Source: JAKOWB01 sp038363005
Lineage (GTDB): Bacteria > Pseudomonadota > Alphaproteobacteria > Kiloniellales > JACOMY01
Assembly (NCBI GenBank): GCA_038363005.1
Contig: JBBQBI010000021.1
Coordinates: forward strand, 1 to 64,000
Reading direction: 5' to 3'
Length of the DNA: 64,000 bases
Shown here: one piece after another, positions 26,659 through 35,480 of the stretch
Position numbering within the stretch: position 1 is the stretch's first letter
Layout of the letters: the number at the start of each line of letters is the position of its first letter
Notes under the pieces: generated by a model
Databases searched by the model: none
The model's input: only the letters and a program-made list of their open reading frames with translations
What the model was told of the DNA's origin: nothing
Program-made: the position numbers and the translations under genes

Positions 26659-27419
26659 GTGGCCAGCACGTTCTGGTCACCGGCGCTGGCCAGAGCGTTG
26701 GACGCAGCATGGCCGAGAAGTTCCTGGCACGCGGCGATAAGGTGCATGTCTGCGATCTCGACGCCGGGCTGCTGCAGGGCGTGCTGGCGGCCAATCCGGA
26801 GCTGCGTGGCACGGTCTGCGATGTCGGCGACGAGGCCCAGGTGGCGCGCCTGTTCGCGGAGGCCTTCGCTTGGCTTGGCCATGTCGACGTCCTGGTCAAC
26901 ACGGTCGGCATCTCCGGCCCGCGCGGGCCGATCGAGACGCTGAGCTTCGCCGACTGGCGCGCCACCATGGCGGCCAACCTCGACTCCATGTTCCTGACCA
27001 TCCGCCAGGCGGTGCCGGGGATGAAGCAGAAGCGGCACGGCGCCATCGTCAACTTCTCCACCGGCTCGACCAAGACGGTGATGCCCTTCCGCACGCCCTA
27101 TAACGCCAGCAAAGCCGGGGTCGAGGGCCTGACCCGCACCCTGGCGCGCGAGCTGGGGCCCGATGGCATCCGGGTCAACGCCATCCTGCCCGGTGCCATC
27201 GACAACCAGCGCTTCACCAATGTCGTCACCCGCATCGCCGAGCAGAGCGGCCGCAGCGTGGCCGAGGTCGAAGCGGAGCAGCTGCAGTTCATCTCCATGC
27301 GCACCAAGATTCAGCCGGCCGAACTGGCCGACATGGTGTTATTCCTTTGCTCCGACGCCGCCCGCCATGTGAGCGGCCAGTTGATCGGCGTCGATGGCAA
27401 CATCGAGTGGGAATCCTGA
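26655..27419 (+). CDS. SDR family oxidoreductase
   Basis: 254 residues, classical short-chain dehydrogenase. The cofactor motif is LVTGAGQSVGRSMAEKF, acidic residue HVCDLD (NAD preference), then VNTVG, catalytic Ser in NFSTGS and YNASK. C-terminal LIGVDGNIEWES is typical. Substrate unknown; in this operon it may oxidise or reduce a hydroxy or keto intermediate next to the hydroxyacid dehydrogenase. It starts inside the previous gene's stop. Confidence 0.9.
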   Translation: MSGQHVLVTGAGQSVGRSMAEKFLARGDKVHVCDLDAGLLQGVLAANPELRGTVCDVGDEAQVARLFAEAFAWLGHVDVLVNTVGISGPRGPIETLSFADWRATMAANLDSMFLTIRQAVPGMKQKRHGAIVNFSTGSTKTVMPFRTPYNASKAGVEGLTRTLARELGPDGIRVNAILPGAIDNQRFTNVVTRIAEQSGRSVAEVEAEQLQFISMRTKIQPAELADMVLFLCSDAARHVSGQLIGVDGNIEWES

Positions 27420-27441
27420 GGGTCACGGAAGGAAGCGTTAC

Positions 27442-28377
27442 ATGTCTGCCAAGCGCGAGAAGGTCATCATTACCTGTGCCGTCACCGGCTCGATTCATAC
27501 GCCCACGATGTCGCCCTACCTGCCGATCACCGGCGACGAGGTTGCCGAGCAGGCGATTGGCGCGGCCGAGGCCGGCGCTTCGATCCTGCACCTGCATGCG
27601 CGCAATCCCGACGGCAGCCCGACGCCGGACCCCAAGGCCTTCATGGAGTTCCTGCCGCGCATCAAGCAGCAGACCGACGCGGTGGTGAACATCACCACCG
27701 GCGGCGGCCACGGCATGACGCTGGACGAGCGGCTGGCGGCGGCGCTCTACGCCCGGCCCGAGGTCGCCTCGCTCAACATGGGCTCGATGAACTTCGGCCT
27801 GTTCCAGGCGCTCGATCGCTTCAAGGACTTCAAGTACCCTTGGGAGAAGGCGCACCTGGAGCGCTCGCGCGACTTCATCTTCCGCAACACCTTCAAGGAT
27901 ATCGAAAGCGTGCTGGAGCGCCTCGGCGAGGGCTGCGGCACGCGCTTCGAGTTCGAGTGCTACGACATCGGCCACCTCTATACCCTGGCGCATTTCCTGG
28001 AGCGCGGGCTGGTGAAGCCGCCGCTCTTCGTGCAGACCATCTTCGGCATCCTGGGTGGCATTGGCGCCGACCTGGAGAACCTGCACCACATGAAGCGCAT
28101 CGCCGACAAGCTGTTCGGCGACCAGTACCAGTGGTCGGTGCTGGCTGCCGGCCGCCACCAGATGAACTTCATCACCCAGGCGGTGCTGATGGGCGGCAAC
28201 GTGCGCGTCGGCCTGGAAGACAGCCTCTACATCGGCAAGGGCAAGCTGGCGAAGTCCAACGCCGAGCAGGTGGCGAAGATCCGCCGCATTATCGAGGAGC
28301 TGTCGCTCGAGGTTGCAACGCCGACCGAGGCGCGCAAGATGCTCGACCTCAAGGGCGGCGACGACGTCGGTTTCTGA
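27442..28377 (+). CDS. BKACE family beta-keto acid cleavage enzyme (DUF849)
   Basis: 311 residues, TIM-barrel zinc enzyme that condenses a beta-keto acid with acetyl-CoA to yield acetoacetate and a CoA ester. The Zn-binding pair is H50-L-H52 in LHLHARNPDGSP. NITTGGGHGMTLDER and NMGSMNFG follow the family pattern. In carnitine degraders a BKACE cleaves 3-dehydrocarnitine to betainyl-CoA; with the hydroxyacid dehydrogenase upstream and CaiD/CaiC-like genes downstream, a related reaction is likely here. The start has GGAAGGAAG upstream. Confidence 0.9.
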   Translation: MSAKREKVIITCAVTGSIHTPTMSPYLPITGDEVAEQAIGAAEAGASILHLHARNPDGSPTPDPKAFMEFLPRIKQQTDAVVNITTGGGHGMTLDERLAAALYARPEVASLNMGSMNFGLFQALDRFKDFKYPWEKAHLERSRDFIFRNTFKDIESVLERLGEGCGTRFEFECYDIGHLYTLAHFLERGLVKPPLFVQTIFGILGGIGADLENLHHMKRIADKLFGDQYQWSVLAAGRHQMNFITQAVLMGGNVRVGLEDSLYIGKGKLAKSNAEQVAKIRRIIEELSLEVATPTEARKMLDLKGGDDVGF

Positions 28378-28390
28378 GCGAGGTGGCAGG

Positions 28391-29173
28391 ATGAGCGAAG
28401 CAGTCAGTTTTCGTGTCGACGGCAAGGTCCTGGAGATCACGCTGGACCGGCCCAAGGCCAACGCCATCGACGCGGCCACCAGCCGCGCGCTGGGCCAGGC
28501 CTTCGTACGCTTCCGCGATGACCCGGCGCTGCTGGTCGCCATCGTGACCGGCGGGGGAGAGCGCATCTTCTCCGCCGGCTGGGACCTGAAGGCCGCGGCG
28601 GCGGGGGCCAGCGAGGACGACGACTTCGGTGTCGGCGGTTTCGCCGGCCTGACCGAGCTGGCGCTCGACAAGCCGGTGATCGCCGCGGTGAACGGCGCCG
28701 CCATCGGCGGCGGCTTCGAACTGGCGATGGCTTGCGACATCATCGTCGCTGCCGAGCATGCCACCTTTGCCCTGCCGGAGACGGCGGTGGGCGTGGCGGC
28801 CGACGCCGGCGGGCTGCAGCGCCTGCCGCGCCAGCTGCCCTATCGCATCGCCCTGGAGATTTTGCTGACCGGGCGGCGCATGACGGCGGCGGAGGCCCTG
28901 CACCATGGCCTGATCAACGCCGTGGTGCCGCTGGCCGAGCTGATGGCCGAGGCGCGGCGCTATGCCCAGCTCATCGCCGAGGGCGCGCCGCTGTCGGTCA
29001 TGGCGATCAAGGAAGTCATCCGCAATAGCGAGACCATGAGCGTCGCCGAGGCCTTCCGCGCTACCAAGGAGAAGCGCTTCCCGATCCACCGGCAGATGCT
29101 GACCTCGGAAGACCACGAGGAGGGCCCCAAGGCCTTCGCCGAGAAGCGCAAGCCGGTGTGGAAGGGACGCTAG
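28391..29173 (+). CDS. caiD: Enoyl-CoA hydratase family protein, CaiD-like
   Basis: 260 residues of the crotonase superfamily. It closely resembles carnitinyl-CoA dehydratase CaiD over its whole length: LEITLDRPKANAIDAATS, FSAGWDLKAAA, FAGLTELALDKPVIAAVNG, and the C-terminus AFAEKRKPVWKGR. CaiD hydrates crotonobetainyl-CoA to L-carnitinyl-CoA. The resemblance is from memory of the family sequence, not from a search. It starts 13 nt after the BKACE gene and is followed 20 nt later by a CaiC-like ligase. Confidence 0.85.
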   Translation: MSEAVSFRVDGKVLEITLDRPKANAIDAATSRALGQAFVRFRDDPALLVAIVTGGGERIFSAGWDLKAAAAGASEDDDFGVGGFAGLTELALDKPVIAAVNGAAIGGGFELAMACDIIVAAEHATFALPETAVGVAADAGGLQRLPRQLPYRIALEILLTGRRMTAAEALHHGLINAVVPLAELMAEARRYAQLIAEGAPLSVMAIKEVIRNSETMSVAEAFRATKEKRFPIHRQMLTSEDHEEGPKAFAEKRKPVWKGR

Positions 29174-29193
29174 CCCGCAGCCAGCAGGCGCCG

Positions 29194-30795
29194 ATGTCCC
29201 GCACCCCGACCCACGCCCCGCTCGAGCGGCTGACCGGCAGCGCCTGGGTTACGGTGCCGGAGCTGCTGGCCGCGCGAGCCAAGGCAACGCCGGACCTGCC
29301 TTACCTGGTCAAGGGTGCGCGGCGCTGGAGCTTCGCCGAGACTGAGGACGAGGCGCTGCGCTTTGCCGGCTTCCTGACGGCCGAGGGCTTTGCCGGCCAG
29401 CGGGTCGCCAGCTTCCTGCCAAAATCACCCTTCGTCATCCTGGCGTGGTTCGGCTGCAATGCCCTGGGCGGCGCTTTCGTGGCGCTGAACCACGCACAGC
29501 GCGGCGCGCTGCTGACCGACCTGCTGCTGCGCGCCCGGGCACCGGTGCTGGTCACCGACCAGGCGAGCTTCGCGCTGCTGGAACCAGAGGCGCAGGCGGC
29601 GCCGGCGCTGATCGTCTTCACCGACGGCCCGCCGCCGGGCGCCGCAGCAGGGCAGCGCCGCGTCACCTGGTCAGCGGCGGTGACAGCGGCGCCAGCCGCC
29701 ATCGAGCCGCGCGATGCCAGCCATCCGACGGTGATGATCTATACCTCCGGCACCACGGGGCGGGCCAAGCTGGTGGTCATCCCGCACGCCATGTACACGC
29801 GCGGCGCGGCCATGCTGGCCGATGCCTTCGACTATCGCGCGGGCGATGTGTTCCACGACTGGATGCCGCTGTCGCATGTCGGCGGGCAGTTGCATGTCAC
29901 GGTCGCGGCGCTGATCGCCGGCGCCACGCTGGTGTTGTTCGAGAGCTTCTCGCGCCACAGTTTCTGGGACGAGGTGCGGGATTGTCGCGCCACCGTCGCC
30001 TTCGGCTTCGCCAACGTGGTCTACCTGCTGAGCCTGGCGACGCCCGCGGCCGCTGATCGCGACCACACGCTGCGGATCGCCATGATCGCCAACAACACGC
30101 CCAAGGCGAAGGCCGACTTCGAGGCGCGCTTCGGTGTCCAGCTGCTCGACACCTACGGCATGAGCGAGTGCGAGCCGTTGACCCTGCCGCTGGCCGGGGC
30201 GAGCGAGCCGCCTGGCTCCTGCGGCCGGATCAATCCCGACTTCGAGGTCGCCATCCTGCACCCGAGCAGTGATCAGCCTCTGCCGGTGGGCCAGATTGGC
30301 CGTATCGCCGTGCGTCCGCGGGTGCCGCACGTGGTCATGCAGGGCTACGACGAGGACGCGGTGGCAACGGTCGCTGCCTGGCAGAACCTCTGGTTCCATA
30401 CCCAGGACCTGGGGCATTTCGACGAGCAGGGCTTTCTCTATTTCATCGATCGCATCAAGAACGCGATCCGCCGCGGCGGCGAGAACATCGCCGCGGTCGA
30501 CGTCGAGAAGGTGATGAAGGCCCATCCGCAGGTGGTCGACTGTGGCGTGGTCGGGGTCGCGGACCCGGTCGTCGGGCAGGAGGTCAAGGCCGTGATCGTG
30601 CTGGCCGAGGGCGCGGCCACGGCGCCGGCGGAACTCCAGGCTTTCGCCCGCACGCGCATGGCCGCCTACATGGTGCCGCGCTTCATCGAGTTGCGCGAGC
30701 GACTGGACTATACCGAGCTGGGGAAGATCCGGCGCGAGACCCTCGGCGCGACGCAGGGCCCGCTATGGGACGCGCGGCGCGAAGGCGGCGAATAG
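29194..30795 (+). CDS. Acyl-CoA synthetase (AMP-binding), CaiC-like
   Basis: 533 residues of the ANL superfamily. The phosphate-binding motif is MIYTSGTTGRAKLVV, the adenine motif DTYGMSECEPLTLP, and the hinge and C-terminal region FIDRIKNAIRRGGENIAAVDVE; the usual late Lys stands in TELGKIRRE. It activates a carboxylic acid to its CoA ester. Together with the CaiD-like enzyme this points to carnitine, crotonobetaine or a related acid. The ATG at 29194 is chosen since the longer frame starts inside caiD. It is the last gene of the operon; the next gene is a sulfotransferase of different function. Confidence 0.88.
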   Translation: MSRTPTHAPLERLTGSAWVTVPELLAARAKATPDLPYLVKGARRWSFAETEDEALRFAGFLTAEGFAGQRVASFLPKSPFVILAWFGCNALGGAFVALNHAQRGALLTDLLLRARAPVLVTDQASFALLEPEAQAAPALIVFTDGPPPGAAAGQRRVTWSAAVTAAPAAIEPRDASHPTVMIYTSGTTGRAKLVVIPHAMYTRGAAMLADAFDYRAGDVFHDWMPLSHVGGQLHVTVAALIAGATLVLFESFSRHSFWDEVRDCRATVAFGFANVVYLLSLATPAAADRDHTLRIAMIANNTPKAKADFEARFGVQLLDTYGMSECEPLTLPLAGASEPPGSCGRINPDFEVAILHPSSDQPLPVGQIGRIAVRPRVPHVVMQGYDEDAVATVAAWQNLWFHTQDLGHFDEQGFLYFIDRIKNAIRRGGENIAAVDVEKVMKAHPQVVDCGVVGVADPVVGQEVKAVIVLAEGAATAPAELQAFARTRMAAYMVPRFIELRERLDYTELGKIRRETLGATQGPLWDARREGGE

Positions 30796-30962
30796 GGTTT
30801 CTTGGCAGGACCTTCGGGCCAAATCGCTGCCGTTGGGTCACCTCTAGCGAGGCATGACACCGCCCCTGGCCATGGCGCCGTGATGGGCAACTTTTGCTAG
30901 GCAGCTGGCGCATGCAGTCATAATTTGAGCGATCCAATCTACATCCTGGCACTTTGGGAACC

Positions 30963-32207
30963 ATGCCGCTGCACGTAGTCGGTGTTTCAATTCCGCGATC
31001 AGGGCACCACTATTTGGCGCGATTGCTTCGCGCCGCTTGTGGTCGGCAACTGCACTATTGCGATTTTTACGGTACGCATGATTGCTGCCGGTCGGTGCCG
31101 TGCCGCCGCTCGGGCGCGACCATCCTGCTGCAAAAGAACCATGATCTTGACTTGCGCCTTGCAAACGACCTGCCGGGCGTCCGCTACCTGGTGCAGATTC
31201 GCCATCCCGTCGTCGCGGCGCTGTCCGACCGCGAGTTGTATTCCTCCGTTCATGGCGAGGCGCTGGTGGCCGACCGGTCGGCACTGATGCTCTGGCTTGC
31301 GAGCCACGCACTGTGGCTTGAGGACTTTCATGCCAAGTGGGTCGACCCGGCGCCGGCGGATGCGACTCTGTTGCCCTATGAGCGCCTCGTCGAGCGGCCG
31401 GCCGAGGTACTGTCCGGGTTGTTCGCGGACTGGGGCGTGGTGGTTGCACCGGCTGAGATCCACGCCGCGGTGACCGCCGTTTCTCCCCTCGGTGGCGTCG
31501 AAGGGGAGCGCCAATACCGGCAGCGCCGCTTGGCGGAAAGTCGCTTCCTGGATGGCGAGCTTTTCCCCCTCTTCGAGTCATTGCTGATCGGCCGCCTTCC
31601 TGGCCCCATCTGGCACCGTCTACTGCCGGCGCGGAGCGATCCCACTCATCCTCTGGTCCGCTGCTGGCAAGCCCTGCGCTCTGCGCGGCGCGGCGATCTG
31701 GACGGCGCCGTCTCGGCGCTTGACGAGATAAGCCGCTGCCTGGGATGTCCCGCCGCTCTGGAAGGTGAGATCAGCCGCCTGCAGGTGTCGCGCGGCGAGC
31801 TCAACGATGCGCGCAGGCGACTGAGCGCCGCCCTGTTGGATCGCCCGAATGATCCGGCGCTTCTGCTGCGCTGGATCGAACTCTGCCGCGATCAGTTGGA
31901 CTCGAAAGCTGCGGTGGAGCAGGCTATTCGGCTGGTGGAGCTGATGCCCGACGAGGTCGGCCATCGTGTACTCTTGGCCCTAGTTCTGGGCGAAGCCGGC
32001 GATCGGGCCAGGACTGTGGAGGCAGTCGCAAAGGCCCGGGCCGTCGATCCGCGGAATCCGCTGGACTGGTGCACGCTGGGACTGGCGATGGTCTATGTCG
32101 GCCTGGGCAGCGAGGCGTCGGCGCTGGTCGAAGCGGCGCTGGTCCGCTGGCCTGACCATCCAGGCCTGGTTTCGGTGCGCGCGCGGGTGGCGGGCGAGAC
32201 GACCTAG
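30963..32207 (+). CDS. Sulfotransferase-like protein with TPR-type C-terminus, paralog 1
   Basis: 414 residues. The N-terminal domain (about 1-230) has a PAPS loop-like VGVSIPRSGHHYLARLL and a second motif YLVQIRHPVVAALSDRE. A cysteine-rich insert, YCDFYGTHDCCRSVPC, precedes LLQKNHDLDLRL. The C-terminal half (about 235-414) has helical TPR-like repeats (LDRPNDPALLLRWIELCRDQ, VDPRNPLDWCTLGLAMVYVG). Its paralog begins at 35481 with the same order of parts, including the Cys insert. A glycan or sugar-linked acceptor is inferred from the adjacent giant glycosyltransferase 105 bp downstream. The ATG at 30963 lies inside an AT-richer leader. Confidence 0.75.
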   Translation: MPLHVVGVSIPRSGHHYLARLLRAACGRQLHYCDFYGTHDCCRSVPCRRSGATILLQKNHDLDLRLANDLPGVRYLVQIRHPVVAALSDRELYSSVHGEALVADRSALMLWLASHALWLEDFHAKWVDPAPADATLLPYERLVERPAEVLSGLFADWGVVVAPAEIHAAVTAVSPLGGVEGERQYRQRRLAESRFLDGELFPLFESLLIGRLPGPIWHRLLPARSDPTHPLVRCWQALRSARRGDLDGAVSALDEISRCLGCPAALEGEISRLQVSRGELNDARRRLSAALLDRPNDPALLLRWIELCRDQLDSKAAVEQAIRLVELMPDEVGHRVLLALVLGEAGDRARTVEAVAKARAVDPRNPLDWCTLGLAMVYVGLGSEASALVEAALVRWPDHPGLVSVRARVAGETT

Positions 32208-32311
32208 CACCGGCGGTGCCGCGGGCAGGCCCGCAGCTTGATCGGACTTGGGGTTGTTGGGTCCGACGTGGCTTTCGTGCATCCTGCGGCACCCGCGGCA
32301 AGGCACTGGCC

Positions 32312-35300
32312 ATGGCTGTCTCAGTTCTTTGCACATTGGCGACCTACAATCACCTGCACCAGGTCCTGGCGTTGCTGCGCAGCGCGGCACGGCACTGGCC
32401 GGAGGAGCCGCGTGCCGTGGTGCTGCTGGTCGATGGCCATGAAAAGCCGCGCCCCGGCTTCGAGTCGCTGGACTGGGTCCGCTTCGTCTCGCCGGCCGAC
32501 CTGGGGGTCGAGAACCTGGCCTGGCTGGCGGCCAAGTACAGCGCCACCGACCTCTGCTGCGCCCTGAAGCCGATCCTGGTGCGCCATCTGCTGCGGGCTG
32601 GCGAGGCGGCGGTGCTCTATGCCGATTCCGATCAGCTCTTCCTGGCCGATCCGGCGCCGCTGCTGGACTACGCGCCAGAGGCGGAGATTGTGCTGACCCC
32701 GCACCTGCTGACGCCGCTGCCAGACGAGCAGCCCTTCCTGCGGCCCAGCATGGGCGATCTGGCCGGCGCCGGGATGATGAACGCGGGGCTTTTCGTCGCC
32801 CGTCAGGGCAGCGACGCGATGCGCTTTCTCGACAGCTGGGTGCGCCTGGTGACGGCACCGGGTGCATTCCTCGCCGACCTTGGCCCGCAGCATGAGCAGA
32901 ACAGCTTCAACTGGGCGCTGGCCTTGATGGAACGTGTCGCCGTGTGCCGCGATCCGCGCCTGAACATTGCTTACTGGAACCTGCATGAGCGGCCGCTGCG
33001 CTGGGCGGCGCTGGACGGCGGCGCCGAGGACCGCTGGCTGCTCGAGGGCCAGGCACCGGTCTGCGTGCACTTCAGCGGCTTCGCCTGGGGGGAAGGGCGC
33101 TTCTCGCGCTACGACCAGCGGCACCTGCCGGCGCTGAACATCAATCTGCGGGCGCTGGGCGACTACTACGACCGTTGCCTGCGGGATGCCGGGCAGGAGC
33201 ACTATGCCGGCCGGGCCTACGCCTATACCGCCTGCGGCGGGCTGGCGCTCGATCCGGCGGTGCGGACCGAGCTGCGCCGCGCCGAACGCTTTGGCACGCC
33301 GCGCTGGGATGCCTGGCCGCAGGACCCACGGGTCCTGCTGGCGCCGCTGCTCTCGGCACCGGGCGAAAGCGCGCTGCTGCCCGATTGCCTCAATCGCCTG
33401 TATGACGCGCGCAGCGATCTGCGGGCCGACAACGGCGACGACGTCCTGCACCCGCTGCGTTTCCTGACCTGGTGCGAGCGCCGGCTTGCCATCGAATATC
33501 CAGCCTTGGGGACCGCGCTGGCGGCGGCCGACTGCTGGCTGGTCGAACGCGCCAGCGGCCGCCGCTTGCTGGTCGGCAATCCGGCCAGCGGCCTGCGCCG
33601 GCTGTTCGCTGAGGACACGATGCTGCGGCAGAGCTTTCCCCAGCCGCTCGAAGCCGACCGCGCGGCGCTGCAGGCCGCCGTTGCGACGCTGAGCGAGCGC
33701 TGGGTGCTGCCGGCCGCTGTGCTGGCCTTCGCCGGCCGCTTCGATCCCGGTGGCAGCCTGGCCCGCGTCGCCGCCTATCTGCGCCTGGTGCCGGCGCTGC
33801 AACGGCGGCTGCGCAGCGAGGGCTTCGGCCGCCAGTTCCTGATGACCCTGCTGCCCTATGCGCGCGGCAGCCTGCTGTTCAATGCCGCCGACGTCGCGCT
33901 GCTCGACTGGTGGCTGGAAGAGCGCGCCCTGCGGCAGGGCGGCGCGCCGTCGCGCCGCCTCTATGCCACCCTGCGGCGGCACCCGCGACTGCTGCGCCTG
34001 GCGCGCGGCCTGGGCCGCCGCGCGGCGACCCGCGCGGCACTGGCACCGCTGGCGAACGGCATCGCGGTGGCCGGCGCGCGGGCACGCGGCGCACGCGACC
34101 ACGGCTTGGACGAGGCGCTGCTACCTTACATGGCAGACTTCGATCGGCCGGCGGCGCGGCGCGCCTATCTCGCCTGGTGGTGCGGGCAGCGTGGCCTGCC
34201 GACAACGGCGCTGGCCCAGGCCGAGGCGTTGCTGGCAGGGCAGGCGCCGGCCGGGCTGCTGCCCCCGGGCTTGGCGCCGGCGCCGCGGGGGGTCAACCTC
34301 TTCGGGCATTTCCGCAGCCCCATCGGGCTCGCCAGCATGGCCAGCGGCCTGGCCAGCGCCCTGCAGCAGGCCGATTACACGGTGACCCGCCAGGTCCTGG
34401 CCAACCAGTCGATGGCGCCCGACCTGGCGCTCGCCGACCTCTATCCCGACTTCGATTTCGGCGCGGCGCGCAACATCGCCGTCGGCTATCCACACCGGCA
34501 GTACGACCTGGACGAAATCTTTCCGCACGCCTTCTTCCAGGGGCGCGAGACGGTCGGCTACCTGGCCTGGGAACAGCGCGACCTGCATCCGGCCTGGGTA
34601 CAGCGCCTGGCGCGCTATGACCGGCTGTGGGGCCTGTCCGGCTTCACCGCCGAAGCCATTGCCCGCGCCACCGGTAGGCCCTGCGCCACCGTGCCCTGCG
34701 TGGTCGAGGTGGACGTGGCACGGGCGCGCGGCTTCGGCCGCCGGCATTTCGACCTGCCCGAGGATCGCTTCATCGCCGGCTGCGTGATCGACGCCGGCAG
34801 TGGCGTGGAGCGCAAGAATCCGCAGGGCACCGCCCAGGCACTGCTGCGTGCCTTCGGCGGCCGGCGGGACGTGCTGGTGGTGATCAAGGTCAACGGCGGC
34901 GAGCGGCCGGCGCACGCCGCATTGCTGCGGGACCTGCGGCAGGCCTTTGCCGACGCGCGGCTCGAGCTGCGCCTGCTCACCGCTGTGCTGCCACGCGCCG
35001 AGATCGAGGGGCTGATGGCCTGCTTCGACCTCTACATCTCGCTGCATCGCGCCGAGGGCTTCGGCTACACCCTGGCCGAGGCCATGGCGCTGGCGGTACC
35101 GGTGGTGGCCACCGGCTATTCCGGCAACCTGGATTTCATGACCGCCGACAACAGCGCGCTGGTGCCCTGGCAGGAGACCTTGGTGCGGCGCGCCGAGGGG
35201 CCCTTCCAGATCGGCACGGTCTGGGCGGAACCCGATGTCGCCGCGGCCGCCGCGCTGTGCGACTGGCTGTACCGGGACCGCGCCGCGGCTAACCGTCTGG

Positions 35301-35380
35301 CGGCGCAGGGCGCGGCCGATGTCGGGCGGCTGCTGTCAGCCGCGGCCCTGGCCGAGCGCCTTCCGGCACTGCTCGCATGA
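32312..35380 (+). CDS. Giant two-domain glycosyltransferase, paralog B
   Basis: 1022 residues from the ATG at 32312, chosen because conserved sequence (SVLCTLATYNHLHQVLALLR) begins there. The N-terminal transferase domain has D105-S-D107 in LYADSDQLFL. It also carries the conserved NIAYWNLHERPLRWAALDGG and VHFSGFAW blocks found in all three paralogs. The helical middle has RLYDARSDLRAD and related motifs. The C-terminal GT4-like domain (about 661-1022) begins VNLFGHFRSPIGLASM and has E915-x7-E in EGFGYTLAEAM and YSGNLDFM. It is flanked by the two sulfotransferase-TPR genes, all on the plus strand, which argues for a shared product. Confidence 0.87.
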   Translation: MAVSVLCTLATYNHLHQVLALLRSAARHWPEEPRAVVLLVDGHEKPRPGFESLDWVRFVSPADLGVENLAWLAAKYSATDLCCALKPILVRHLLRAGEAAVLYADSDQLFLADPAPLLDYAPEAEIVLTPHLLTPLPDEQPFLRPSMGDLAGAGMMNAGLFVARQGSDAMRFLDSWVRLVTAPGAFLADLGPQHEQNSFNWALALMERVAVCRDPRLNIAYWNLHERPLRWAALDGGAEDRWLLEGQAPVCVHFSGFAWGEGRFSRYDQRHLPALNINLRALGDYYDRCLRDAGQEHYAGRAYAYTACGGLALDPAVRTELRRAERFGTPRWDAWPQDPRVLLAPLLSAPGESALLPDCLNRLYDARSDLRADNGDDVLHPLRFLTWCERRLAIEYPALGTALAAADCWLVERASGRRLLVGNPASGLRRLFAEDTMLRQSFPQPLEADRAALQAAVATLSERWVLPAAVLAFAGRFDPGGSLARVAAYLRLVPALQRRLRSEGFGRQFLMTLLPYARGSLLFNAADVALLDWWLEERALRQGGAPSRRLYATLRRHPRLLRLARGLGRRAATRAALAPLANGIAVAGARARGARDHGLDEALLPYMADFDRPAARRAYLAWWCGQRGLPTTALAQAEALLAGQAPAGLLPPGLAPAPRGVNLFGHFRSPIGLASMASGLASALQQADYTVTRQVLANQSMAPDLALADLYPDFDFGAARNIAVGYPHRQYDLDEIFPHAFFQGRETVGYLAWEQRDLHPAWVQRLARYDRLWGLSGFTAEAIARATGRPCATVPCVVEVDVARARGFGRRHFDLPEDRFIAGCVIDAGSGVERKNPQGTAQALLRAFGGRRDVLVVIKVNGGERPAHAALLRDLRQAFADARLELRLLTAVLPRAEIEGLMACFDLYISLHRAEGFGYTLAEAMALAVPVVATGYSGNLDFMTADNSALVPWQETLVRRAEGPFQIGTVWAEPDVAAAAALCDWLYRDRAAANRLAAQGAADVGRLLSAAALAERLPALLA

Positions 35381-35480
35381 CAGCCGCCGGCCGCTACACT
35401 TCTGAACAGAATTATATGCCGGGAACCCACCCTCTGCGGCCTTACTCTGTCGCCAGACCGAAAGTTTGGCGGGAGGCCCG

